Below, in pieces: positions 6,774-13,872 of a stretch of 18,113 nucleotides of DNA (its first letter is position 1; each line of letters begins with the position of its first letter). Position numbers and translations under genes: made by a program. Source of the stretch: JBCCGI01 sp039029355 (GTDB lineage Bacteria > Planctomycetota > UBA1135 > GCA-002686595); the NCBI GenBank assembly GCA_039029355.1, contig JBCCGI010000128.1, positions 1-18,113 on the forward strand. The letters run 5' to 3'. The notes under the pieces were generated by a model. It did no database searches. It was not told where the DNA came from and saw nothing but the letters and a program-made list of their open reading frames with translations.

Positions 6774-7492
6774 CCGATCTCCTGGGTCTCACTGCGCTCG
6801 TCGCGGGCGACGCGCCCGGCAAACAGGTGGAGCTGCCGCCCGGCGCGGGCGGCGATCGACGCGTCGTGCGTGACGAGCACGAGCGTCGTCCCGTGCCGCT
6901 CGCGCATGCCGAGCAGCAGCGACAACACGCGCGCGCCCGTCTCGCTGTCGAGGTTCCCGGTCGGCTCGTCCGCGAACAGCACCTGCGGCCGCGGCGCGAA
7001 GGCGCGCGCGAGCGCGACGCGCTGCTGCTCGCCGCCCGACAGCTGGGCGGGGTAGTGGTGGCCGCGCTCGGCGAGGCCGACCTCGTCCAGGACCTCGTCG
7101 GCGCGCTCGCGCGCGCCCTCGAAGCCGGTGAGCTCGAGCGGCAGCAGCACGTTCTCGCGCGCCGTCAGGTTCGCCAGCAGCTGGAACGACTGGAACACGA
7201 AGCCGACCTTGCGCCGGCGCAGCAGCGCCAGCTCGTCCTCGTCGAGCTGCTCGAGCGGGCGGCCATCCAGGCGCACGCTCCCCACCGTCGGGCGGTCGAG
7301 CCCCGCCAAGAGGCCCAGCAGGGTCGACTTCCCGCTGCCGGAGGGCCCGACGATGGCGACCAGCTCGCCGGCCTCGATCACGAGGTCGACGCCTTCGAGG
7401 ATGGTGAGCGTCCGCTCGCCCGAGGGCAGGGATTTGCCCAGCCCGACGCACTCGATCTGAGGCGCGGAGGTCGTTCGTTCGGCTTCGTTCAT
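6770..7492 (-). CDS. ABC transporter ATP-binding protein (YbbA/LolD-type)
   Basis: 240 residues from the ATG at 7492. An upstream GTG at 7531 would add 13 Arg-rich residues with no homologous look, so I prefer the ATG. All nucleotide-binding motifs are present: Walker A GPSGSGKST (about 49-57), Q-loop in VFQSFQ, signature LSGGEQQRVALARA, Walker B VLFADEP with the D-loop GNLD, and the switch His in LVTHD. The protein is cytoplasmic and energises the FtsX-like permease encoded directly downstream, with which it overlaps by four bases. The family (LolD/MacB/YbbA) couples ATP hydrolysis to movements of the periplasmic domains. A short divergent intergenic region of 116 bases separates it from the esterase gene, so the two may be co-regulated. 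Confidence 0.93.
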   Translation of the reverse strand: MNEAERTTSAPQIECVGLGKSLPSGERTLTILEGVDLVIEAGELVAIVGPSGSGKSTLLGLLAGLDRPTVGSVRLDGRPLEQLDEDELALLRRRKVGFVFQSFQLLANLTARENVLLPLELTGFEGARERADEVLDEVGLAERGHHYPAQLSGGEQQRVALARAFAPRPQVLFADEPTGNLDSETGARVLSLLLGMRERHGTTLVLVTHDASIAARAGRQLHLFAGRVARDERSETQEIG

Positions 7493-7596
7493 GAGCTTCG
7501 TGGGCGGGCGAGAGCGTTCCGCGCGGCACACTAACCGCCGCGCGCGCCCGCGCCCAAGAAATCCGGACCGGCCATCGCGATGGCGCCCAGCCGACC

Positions 7597-7602
7597 TACA
7601 TT
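7597..7602 (+). promoter_or_regulatory. Possible -10 element (TACATT) of the esterase gene
   Basis: TACATT ends six bases before the ATG at 7609. If used, the transcript would be nearly leaderless, which would fit the lack of a ribosome-binding sequence. No -35 hexamer is visible, so this is weak. The rest of the 7493-7608 divergent region shows nothing clear. Confidence 0.25.
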
Positions 7603-7608
7603 CGCGCC

Positions 7609-8319
7609 ATGCACCGCCTCGGTTTCTGGATCTTCACCTCGATCGCGACGGCCCTGGCGACCGGCTGCTCGGGAGGCGAGGACGGCGAGCCGGACGAGCT
7701 GACGCTGCTCGACGCTCCCGCGGCCGAAGTGGACGCGGCGCCGGAGGCGCAGGACGTCCCGGCCGGCGCCCCCACCGTGGTCTTCCTGGGCGACAGCCTC
7801 GGCGCAGGGCTGCACCTCGCCGAGCACCAGGCCTTCCCGGCCGTGCTGCAGCGCGCGCTCGCCGACGAGCGGCCGTTCCACCTCGTCAACGCCAGCGAGA
7901 GCGGCCGTACCACGTCGGGAGGCGTCACCGCTCTCGACTGGGTCATGCAGCGCGAGCCCGACCTGGTCGTGATCGAGCTCGGCGCGAACGACGGCCTGCG
8001 CGGCATCCCGATCGCGGACGTCGAGAGCAACCTGCGCGCACTCGTGCAGCGGGCGCGTGAGGGCGACGCCGACGTGCTGCTGCTCGGAATGCGCATGCCG
8101 CCGAACTACGGCGACTATGGGGCGGAGTTCGACGCGCTCTACCCGCGCCTCGCGGACGAGCTGAAGGTGCCCTTCGTCCCCGCCTTCCTGCAAGGCGTCG
8201 GTGGCGAGCCCGAGATGAACCTCCCCGACGGCATCCACCCGACCGCCGCGGGGCACGAGAAGCTGGCCGAGAACGTCACGCCGGCGCTGCGCGAAGCGCT
8301 CGGCCGCCTCGCGCCGTAG
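7609..8319 (+). CDS. SGNH/GDSL esterase lipoprotein (lysophospholipase L1/TesA-like)
   Basis: 236 residues. A short signal peptide ends at A-T-G-C20, a slightly non-standard lipobox, so it is probably a lipoprotein. An acidic, Ala/Pro-rich linker follows to about residue 54. The SGNH hydrolase fold then shows block I (FLGDSLGAG, nucleophile S63), the block II Gly in ESGRTTSGG, block III GAND (N127) and block V D207-G-I-H210, giving the full Ser-Asp-His triad and oxyanion residues. Family members hydrolyse lysophospholipids, acyl-CoA or other acyl esters in the envelope. It is divergent from the YbbA/YbbP-type transporter, the same association as tesA-ybbAP, which suggests a joint role in envelope lipid handling (inference). 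The E. coli enzyme is periplasmic and soluble; anchoring by lipid would be a difference. The gene ends four bases from the convergent channel gene. Confidence 0.9.
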   Translation: MHRLGFWIFTSIATALATGCSGGEDGEPDELTLLDAPAAEVDAAPEAQDVPAGAPTVVFLGDSLGAGLHLAEHQAFPAVLQRALADERPFHLVNASESGRTTSGGVTALDWVMQREPDLVVIELGANDGLRGIPIADVESNLRALVQRAREGDADVLLLGMRMPPNYGDYGAEFDALYPRLADELKVPFVPAFLQGVGGEPEMNLPDGIHPTAAGHEKLAENVTPALREALGRLAP

Positions 8320-8323
8320 TGCC

Positions 8324-9151
8324 CTAGAGCCGCGCGCCGCAGAACTTGCAGTGCACGGCGTCCGCGTCGTGCCCTTCAGCGGAGCACTGCGGACACGCCT
8401 GCCCCGAGACGGGGCGCACAGCGCCGGCGTGCGTCAGCTCGGCCGTCACGATGCCGGTCGGGACGGCGATGATCCCGTAGCCCAGGATCATGATGAACGA
8501 CGCGAGCGTCTGCCCGGTCGCCGTCTGCGGTGAGATGTCGCCGTAGCCGACGGTGGTGAGCGTGACGATGGCCCAGTACACGCCGCGGGGGATGCTCGTG
8601 AAGCCGTGCTCGGGCCCCTCGATCAGGTACATCAGCGAGCCGAGAATCACGACGAGCACGAGGACCGCGAACACGAAGACGAAGATCTTCCGCATGCTCG
8701 CACGCAGCGCGCGGGACAGCGTCTCGATCTCGTGCAGGTAGTGGACGAGCTTGAGGATGCGGAAGACGCGCAGGATTCGCAGGGTGCGGATCACGAGCAG
8801 GTACTGCGCGCCGGGCACGATCAAGCTGAGGTAGGTGGGCAGGATCGCGAGCAGGTCGACGACGCCGAAGAAGCTGCGCGCGTAGCGTGCGGGTCGCCCG
8901 ACGCACAGGAGGCGCAGGCCGTACTCGACCGTGAAGATCACCGTGAAGGCCCACTCGAGCGCCTGCAGGAGGGCGCCGTGGCGCTCGCTGACGGCCGCGA
9001 CGCTCTCCAGCATCACCGCCGCCGTGCTGGCGACGATGGCGGCGATCAGCGCGACGTCGAAGGCCTTGCCGGCCGGCGTGTCGGACTCGAAGATCACCTC
9101 GTGGCCACGCGCGCGCCAGCCCGTGAGCGATCGGTCGCCGGTGTCCTGCAT
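8324..9151 (-). CDS. Voltage-gated K+ channel with C-terminal zinc ribbon
   Basis: 275 residues from the ATG at 9151. A longer frame to 9262 would overlap the TM2 gene and has no fitting start context, so I reject it. The start has an AGG nine bases upstream. The S1-S6 layout is clear. S4 carries basic residues at every third position (R122, R125, R128, R131, K134). The pore loop contains the selectivity filter TTVGYGD (about 198-205), flanked by S5 and S6. This is the KvAP/Kv-type family of inner-membrane tetrameric potassium channels. The last 30 residues form C253-x2-C256 and C268-x2-C271, a zinc-ribbon-like knuckle typical of short cytoplasmic tails but unusual at the end of S6. It could aid assembly or sense metal or redox state (inference). 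It is divergent from the TM2 gene. Confidence 0.92.
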   Translation of the reverse strand: MQDTGDRSLTGWRARGHEVIFESDTPAGKAFDVALIAAIVASTAAVMLESVAAVSERHGALLQALEWAFTVIFTVEYGLRLLCVGRPARYARSFFGVVDLLAILPTYLSLIVPGAQYLLVIRTLRILRVFRILKLVHYLHEIETLSRALRASMRKIFVFVFAVLVLVVILGSLMYLIEGPEHGFTSIPRGVYWAIVTLTTVGYGDISPQTATGQTLASFIMILGYGIIAVPTGIVTAELTHAGAVRPVSGQACPQCSAEGHDADAVHCKFCGARL

Positions 9152-9181
9152 CTCCGAGAGCCTAAGGAGCGGCTTACCCGC

Positions 9182-9212
9182 TTGAAATAGACCGGCGCGA
9201 ACGGGGTATAGG
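9182..9212 (+). promoter_or_regulatory. Candidate sigma70-type promoter of the TM2 gene
   Basis: TTGAAA (9182-9187) and TATAGG (9207-9212) are separated by 19 bases, 30 bases upstream of the ATG at 9243. The spacer is two bases longer than ideal. AT-rich hexamers are rare in this sequence, which favours a real signal. Confidence 0.4.
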
Positions 9213-9242
9213 GGCCCGAACCATCCACCCCAGCAATCCTGA

Positions 9243-9443
9243 ATGAGCTCGAACCACCCCACCCCCGGAGTCGCCTACGTCCTTTGGTGCCTCAGTTTCG
9301 TCGGCTTCGCCGGCATCCATCGTTTCTACAGCGGACGCTGGGTCACCGGCCTGATCTGGCTCTTCACCGGAGGGCTGCTCTGCATCGGGCAGATCGTCGA
9401 TCTGTTCCTGATCCCCGATCAGTGCCGCGAACCGAAGTGGTAG
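9243..9443 (+). CDS. Small TM2-domain membrane protein
   Basis: 66 residues. The TM2 domain is complete: a first hydrophobic helix (about 10-24), the turn G-I-H-R-F-Y-S-G-R (about 24-32), a second helix W-L-F-T-G-G-L-L-C-I-G-Q-I-V-D (about 39-53) and an L-F-L-I-P end. Such proteins are small bitopic or hairpin membrane proteins of unknown biochemical role, common in bacteria and often solitary. The ATG at 9243 has no good Shine-Dalgarno sequence. A candidate promoter lies 30 bases upstream. The gene ends four bases from the convergent FKBP lipoprotein gene. Confidence 0.85.
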   Translation: MSSNHPTPGVAYVLWCLSFVGFAGIHRFYSGRWVTGLIWLFTGGLLCIGQIVDLFLIPDQCREPKW

Positions 9444-9447
9444 CGGG

Positions 9448-11181
9448 CTACTCGAGCCCGACCAGCTCGAGCTCGAACGTCAGATCCGAGTTCGGCGGCA
9501 CCTGATCGCCGAAGCCGAGCGGCCCGTAGCCCAGCACGGCCGGGATCCGCGCGCGCCGCTTCTCGCCGACCTTCATGCCCTCGACGGCCTTGTGCCAGCC
9601 CGCGATCACGCGCCCCCAGCCGACGCGGAAGGCGTACGGCTCGCCGCGGCTGTGCGAGCTGTCGAACTCAGTGCCATCGTCGAGGAAGCCGCGATAGTGC
9701 AGCGTCGCGTTCTGACCGAAGCGCGCCGGCTCGCCGTCCCCCTCCTCGACGATCTCGTAGCCGACCTCGGGCACGTCGAGCAGCTCGACCTCGAACACCA
9801 GCGTCGCGTTGGGCGGGATCGTCCCATCGCCGGCGCCCTTCGGGCCAAAGCCGAGGTCGCCGGGGACCGTGACCTTAGCCGTTCCGCCCACGCGCATGCC
9901 CGCGATCGCCTGGTCGAGCCCGGGCACAACGCGCCCGATCCCGAGCGGAAACGCGAAGGGCATACCGCGCGCGTGGGAGCTCTCGAAACGCGTGCCGTCC
10001 GCCAGCCAGCCGGTGTAGTGCACGACGACCATGTTGCCGTCCTCGGGCCCGGCGCCGAAGCCCTCGACCAGCTCGTCGACGACGATCTTGCCGGGCGCGA
10101 CGTCCTCGCTGGGCGTGACCGAGTAGGACGGCCGGGACGAGGCGCCGGGCACGGGCTTCACGAATTTCTGGTCCTCGACGTAGAGCAGCATCACGATCAT
10201 CGAGTCCTGGGGCTCGTCGCTCGTGTTGTTGTAGACCCCGACGATCTCGTACTCGTGGTCCTTGTAGAGCGGGATGCCCTCCTCGGACGAGAAGTAGTCG
10301 ACGTGCTCCAGCCCGATGCGGCCCTCGAACTGCTCGGCGTAGCCGCGGTACACGACTCGTCCGTCGGTTAGGTCGTAGAGCTCGGCGTATTCGGCGAAGG
10401 GGTGCACGTGTACGGCGACGTAGTGGAGCGTCGTGTCGTACTCGAGCTTCATCTGCTTGGTGATGAGCGTGCGGTACTCGTGCCGCCCGGGCTCGACGAC
10501 GAAGTGGCCGGAGAAGCGCCGGCCCTGCGAGTCGGTCATCATCGAGTCGAGGCTCGCCGCCTCGCCGGGCAGGCAGCAGGCGCGCTCCTGCACCCCGTCG
10601 GGCGTTGAGACGTCCCACGCGACCGGCTCCTCGCCGAGCGAGACCAGCGCGTACCCGTGCTTCACCGCGAGCGGGCGGAACGGCGTCTCGACCTCGCTGT
10701 CGCGCACGAAGCTAACGTCGATCTTGTGGCGGACCTGGCGGCGCAGGTCGGGCTCGTTCAGGTTCAGCACCTGCGTCTCGACACTCATGATCTTGTCGGA
10801 CATCACCGGCACCGCGAAGCCCTCGGGGAACCGGATCGACAGCTGCCCCTGCGACAGCGTGAACAGCCGGATGTACGGCTGCTGCAGGCTGAAGTTGCTG
10901 TGGCACATGAAGTCCTGCGGCGCGGACGTCTCGCCGTCGCCGTCGACCATCACGGCCTTGAAGCCGGTTACCCACAGGAGCTCGGACTCGTCCTCCTTCG
11001 GCAGCAGCGTGATGTACTCGCGGCTGCGCGGCCCCATCATCGAACGGTGGAGACCTTCAACGTCGTAGGACTTGGAGAGGAAGTGGTACTCCTCTTCACC
11101 GAGCGCCGGCGTACCGGAGTCGGAGCAAGCGGCGAGCGCGGTGGCGGCAAGCCAGAGCAGCGGGGTTCTCACGGACGTCAT
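9448..11181 (-). CDS. Lipoprotein with monooxygenase-like copper-site region and two FKBP domains
   Basis: 577 residues. The signal peptide ends at L-A-A-C19, a standard lipobox, so it is probably anchored to the outer membrane. Residues about 30-345 form a beta-rich region with an H258-V-H260 pair and, 68 residues later, D-S-M328 just before a hydrophobic strand. This spacing resembles the second copper site of peptidylglycine hydroxylating monooxygenase (HxH...M). The three His of the first copper site are not evident; only a C93-H94 is seen. Two FKBP-type peptidyl-prolyl isomerase domains follow (about 364-470 and 471-577). The second keeps more of the classical active site (D-F, the Trp of V-I-A-G-W, the Tyr of L-G-Y-G). 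The first has Leu and Phe at the last two. The ATG at 11181 has GGAG ten bases upstream. Envelope protein folding is the safe function; the copper site is inference. Confidence 0.85.
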   Translation of the reverse strand: MTSVRTPLLWLAATALAACSDSGTPALGEEEYHFLSKSYDVEGLHRSMMGPRSREYITLLPKEDESELLWVTGFKAVMVDGDGETSAPQDFMCHSNFSLQQPYIRLFTLSQGQLSIRFPEGFAVPVMSDKIMSVETQVLNLNEPDLRRQVRHKIDVSFVRDSEVETPFRPLAVKHGYALVSLGEEPVAWDVSTPDGVQERACCLPGEAASLDSMMTDSQGRRFSGHFVVEPGRHEYRTLITKQMKLEYDTTLHYVAVHVHPFAEYAELYDLTDGRVVYRGYAEQFEGRIGLEHVDYFSSEEGIPLYKDHEYEIVGVYNNTSDEPQDSMIVMLLYVEDQKFVKPVPGASSRPSYSVTPSEDVAPGKIVVDELVEGFGAGPEDGNMVVVHYTGWLADGTRFESSHARGMPFAFPLGIGRVVPGLDQAIAGMRVGGTAKVTVPGDLGFGPKGAGDGTIPPNATLVFEVELLDVPEVGYEIVEEGDGEPARFGQNATLHYRGFLDDGTEFDSSHSRGEPYAFRVGWGRVIAGWHKAVEGMKVGEKRRARIPAVLGYGPLGFGDQVPPNSDLTFELELVGLE

Positions 11182-11250
11182 CGGGCGTAGTCTCCAGGGA
11201 GGGGCGCCGGCGCCGCTTCGCGGTCGGGAGCGGCTTCCGCGCCGGCGGGC

Positions 11251-13224
11251 ATGCTATCCTCCGCGCCCCTTTTGCGCTCCCCCGTCGACATCTCCCCACT
11301 CCCGCGCGCCGGCCGGGCGCGCGCCGCGCGCTGGGCGCTCTCGTTGGCGGGACTGCTGAGCGCGCTGACATCGTGCGGAGGGAGCGAGCCCGAGGTCTCG
11401 TCGCCGCCGCTGATCCAACGCGAGGTCCGGCTCGACCTGCTGCACGACGAGTTCGAGCTGCGGATGCGCTTCGAGGGCCGCGAGACGCCGGCGCAGCTCG
11501 GCTCCGTGCGTCCCGCGTCGACCTGGCAGGCTGGCTTCGCGGCGCGCCGCGCGCTCGTGACGCCGCCCGGAGCGACCGTGAGCTTCCCCGTCGTCGCCGA
11601 GCGCGACACCGCGCTCAGCTACGCGGTGGCGGTCGACGCCGCCGCGCAGAAGGCGGGCGCGGCGGGGATGCAGTTCCGCATCCTGGTCGACGCGAACGAG
11701 GTCGCGCGGCACGACTGTCGCGCCGGCCCGGTTCCCGACCGGCTCGCTTGGATCGAGGGCGAGGTCGACCTCGGCGCGCACGCCGGCAAGACCGTGCGCC
11801 TCACGCTCGCCGCCGAGCCGCTGCCCGGCGGCGCACGCACCGGGTTCGCGGGCGGCTGGAGCCCCCTACGCCTCGTCAAGAAGAGCCCCATCCCGCGCCG
11901 CCGCCGCGACGCCGATCACCCCAGCGTGCTCGTGTTCCTGGTCGACACGCTGCGCGCCGACGCCATCAGCGCCTACCGCAACCCGCGCAAGACGACGCCC
12001 AACCTCGACGCGCTGGCCGCGGAGGGGCTCGTCTTCGAGCGCGCGATCGCGCCGGCGCCCTGGACGCTGCCGTCGGTCGCGAGCCTGTTCACCGGGCTCG
12101 GCCCGTACGCCCACGGCGCGATCAATCCCAACCGCACGCGCTTGGTCGAGGAGCACGACACGCTGGCCGAGAAGCTGCTGCGCAGCGGCACGAGCACCGG
12201 CGCCTTCGTCCGCAACCCGCTGATCACCCGCATCCGCAACTTCGACCAGGGCTTCGAGGTCTTCCGCGAGCTGTCGGGCGGCCAGCCGGCCGACACCTAC
12301 GCCGCGTTCCTCGAGTGGATGCGCGAGCGCAAGGGCGATCAGTGCTTCGGCTATCTGCACGTCATGGCGCCCCACGCGCCCTACGCGCCGCCCGCCGGAC
12401 CGCGCGAGCGCTTCACCAGCGCCGACTACACCGGCCCCTATCCGGACGCGAGCCAGGAAGTGCTTTGGAAGGTGCGCGAGGCGCTCCAAGCACGCGAGGA
12501 CCGCGCGCGCGACGGCGAGGTCGTCTCGGACGACGACGTGCGCCACTTCCACGACCTCTACGAGGCCGAGGTCGCGGCCTGGGATGAGCGCTTCGGCGCG
12601 CTGCTCGACACGCTGCGCGCGGAAGGTCTGCTGGACGATACGGTGATCGTCGTCACCAGCGACCACGGCGAGGAGTTCTTCGAGCACGGGCTCCTCTCAC
12701 ACGGGCAGACCGTCCACGAGGAGCTCGTCCACGTGCCGCTGCTGCTGCACGGACCGGGTGTGCCGGCGTCGCGCGTCGCGGCGGCAGTGCCGTGGATCGA
12801 GCTGAACCGCACGCTGCTCGAGCTCGCTGGTCTACAGCCCGGCGAAGGAGGGCGAACGCTGCTCGACATGGCACGCGGCGCGGGCCTCGACGCACCGATC
12901 CTGCTGGGCTCCGACTCGGGCCAACGGCGCGGCGTGGCGGGCATGGAGCGCGTCGTGGGCCTGCGAACCGAGACGCAGAAGCTGGTCTGGTGGCCGCGCG
13001 ACGATCGGTTCGAGCTCTACGACCTGACCGACGACCCCGGCGAGGCGAACAATCTGCTCGCGGGCAAGGACGTCGCGTCGCTCGCCTCGGACGCGCCCGA
13101 AGCGCGCCTGATCCAGGAGCTGCGCCAACGCGTCGACGCGGAGCTCCGCACCCAGCCGCAGAACTTCCGCCCCGCCGACGAGGCGACGATGGAGGCCCTG
13201 CGCGCGCTGGGCTACGCCAAGTAG
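11251..13224 (+). CDS. Sulfatase-superfamily lipoprotein with Thr in place of the formylglycine Cys
   Basis: 657 residues. The N-terminal signal ends at L-T-S-C42, a lipobox. Residues about 50-215 form a beta-rich leader domain. The alkaline-phosphatase/sulfatase fold then shows the metal motif V-D232-T-L-R-A-D, the nucleophile region A-P-W-T272-L-P-S-V and the second metal site T-S-D471-H472-G-E, with a terminal 'ALRALGYAK'-type tail common in planctomycete and acidobacterial sulfatase-like proteins. The usual C/S-x-P-x-R signature converted to formylglycine is absent, with Thr at that place. It therefore probably acts as a phosphodiesterase, phosphatase or phospho-group transferase rather than a true sulfatase (inference). 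The ATG at 11251 lacks a strong ribosome site. It is divergent from the FKBP lipoprotein with a 69-base gap, and converges on msrA four bases after its stop. Confidence 0.88.
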   Translation: MLSSAPLLRSPVDISPLPRAGRARAARWALSLAGLLSALTSCGGSEPEVSSPPLIQREVRLDLLHDEFELRMRFEGRETPAQLGSVRPASTWQAGFAARRALVTPPGATVSFPVVAERDTALSYAVAVDAAAQKAGAAGMQFRILVDANEVARHDCRAGPVPDRLAWIEGEVDLGAHAGKTVRLTLAAEPLPGGARTGFAGGWSPLRLVKKSPIPRRRRDADHPSVLVFLVDTLRADAISAYRNPRKTTPNLDALAAEGLVFERAIAPAPWTLPSVASLFTGLGPYAHGAINPNRTRLVEEHDTLAEKLLRSGTSTGAFVRNPLITRIRNFDQGFEVFRELSGGQPADTYAAFLEWMRERKGDQCFGYLHVMAPHAPYAPPAGPRERFTSADYTGPYPDASQEVLWKVREALQAREDRARDGEVVSDDDVRHFHDLYEAEVAAWDERFGALLDTLRAEGLLDDTVIVVTSDHGEEFFEHGLLSHGQTVHEELVHVPLLLHGPGVPASRVAAAVPWIELNRTLLELAGLQPGEGGRTLLDMARGAGLDAPILLGSDSGQRRGVAGMERVVGLRTETQKLVWWPRDDRFELYDLTDDPGEANNLLAGKDVASLASDAPEARLIQELRQRVDAELRTQPQNFRPADEATMEALRALGYAK

Positions 13225-13228
13225 CCCG

Positions 13229-13861
13229 CTACTTCTCCAGCCCGAGCTTGTCGAGCTTGGGCGCGATCACCGCCCGGCAGTAGCCCTGCGTCTTGTTCTG
13301 CCGGTAGTAGTCCTGGTGGTAGTCCTCGGCGACGTAGTACGTGCTCGCCGCGGAGATCTCGGTGACGATCGGGCTGGTGAAGTCGCCCTGCGCGGCCTTC
13401 ATCGACGCCTCGGCCTGCTCGCGCTGCTCCTCGGAGTGATAGAAGATCGCCGACCGGTACTGCGGGCCGACGTCGTTGCCCTGGCGATTGGGCGTGGTGG
13501 GGTCGTGCAGGCGCCAGAACCACGCCAAGAGGTGCTCGTAGCTGATCGTCGCGGGATCGAAGGTGACCTGCACGACCTCGACGTGGCCGGTGTCCTCGGA
13601 GCACACCTGCTTGTACGTCGGGTTCTCGACGTGCCCTCCCATGAAGCCCGAGTTGACGTCGAGGACGCCGTCCAGCTGCTCGAGCACCGCCTCGACACAC
13701 CAGTAGCAGCCGGCGCCGAGGGTCGCGGTCTCGGTGGTCTCGGGAGCGGGAGCGTCGGAGGCGGTCGGGTCGGTCATGGCGGTCTCGGAAACGGAGGCGG
13801 TGGGCTCGGCACACGCCACCGCAAAGGACAGGAGGGCGAGGGTCGGGAGCCAGGATTTCAT
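13229..13861 (-). CDS. msrA: Secreted peptide methionine sulfoxide reductase MsrA
   Basis: 210 residues from the ATG at 13861. An upstream start at 13903 would run into the permease gene and place the signal peptide internally, so I reject it. The signal M-K-S-W-L-P... ends at A-V-A-C17, either a lipobox with Ala at -3 or a signal peptidase I site. After a Thr/Ala-rich linker the MsrA fold begins. It has the catalytic motif G-C52-Y-W-C55-V-E, the V-x-S-G-[FY]-M-G-G strand, the E-V-V-Q-V-T-F segment and the substrate-binding Y-H-Q-D-Y-Y near the end. Resolving cysteine candidates are in Q-V-C-S-E and G-Y-C-R. It reduces methionine-S-sulfoxide in envelope proteins using thiol reductants. It starts 11 bases after the permease stop and is probably the last gene of the endonuclease-permease-msrA transcript. 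Confidence 0.93.
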   Translation of the reverse strand: MKSWLPTLALLSFAVACAEPTASVSETAMTDPTASDAPAPETTETATLGAGCYWCVEAVLEQLDGVLDVNSGFMGGHVENPTYKQVCSEDTGHVEVVQVTFDPATISYEHLLAWFWRLHDPTTPNRQGNDVGPQYRSAIFYHSEEQREQAEASMKAAQGDFTSPIVTEISAASTYYVAEDYHQDYYRQNKTQGYCRAVIAPKLDKLGLEK

Positions 13862-13872
13862 GGGCGGAGAGT

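Noticed and set aside
4236..7492. The neighbouring ABC transporter as the dedicated exporter of the modified peptides
   Set aside because: It lacks a C39 peptidase domain, is of the FtsX mechanotransmission type, and its linkage to an SGNH esterase matches the ybbAP-tesA locus. The precursors carry Tat-like leaders.
9152..9262. Longer N-terminus for the K+ channel
   Set aside because: It would overlap the TM2 gene and its candidate promoter, and the extra residues do not resemble a channel N-terminus.
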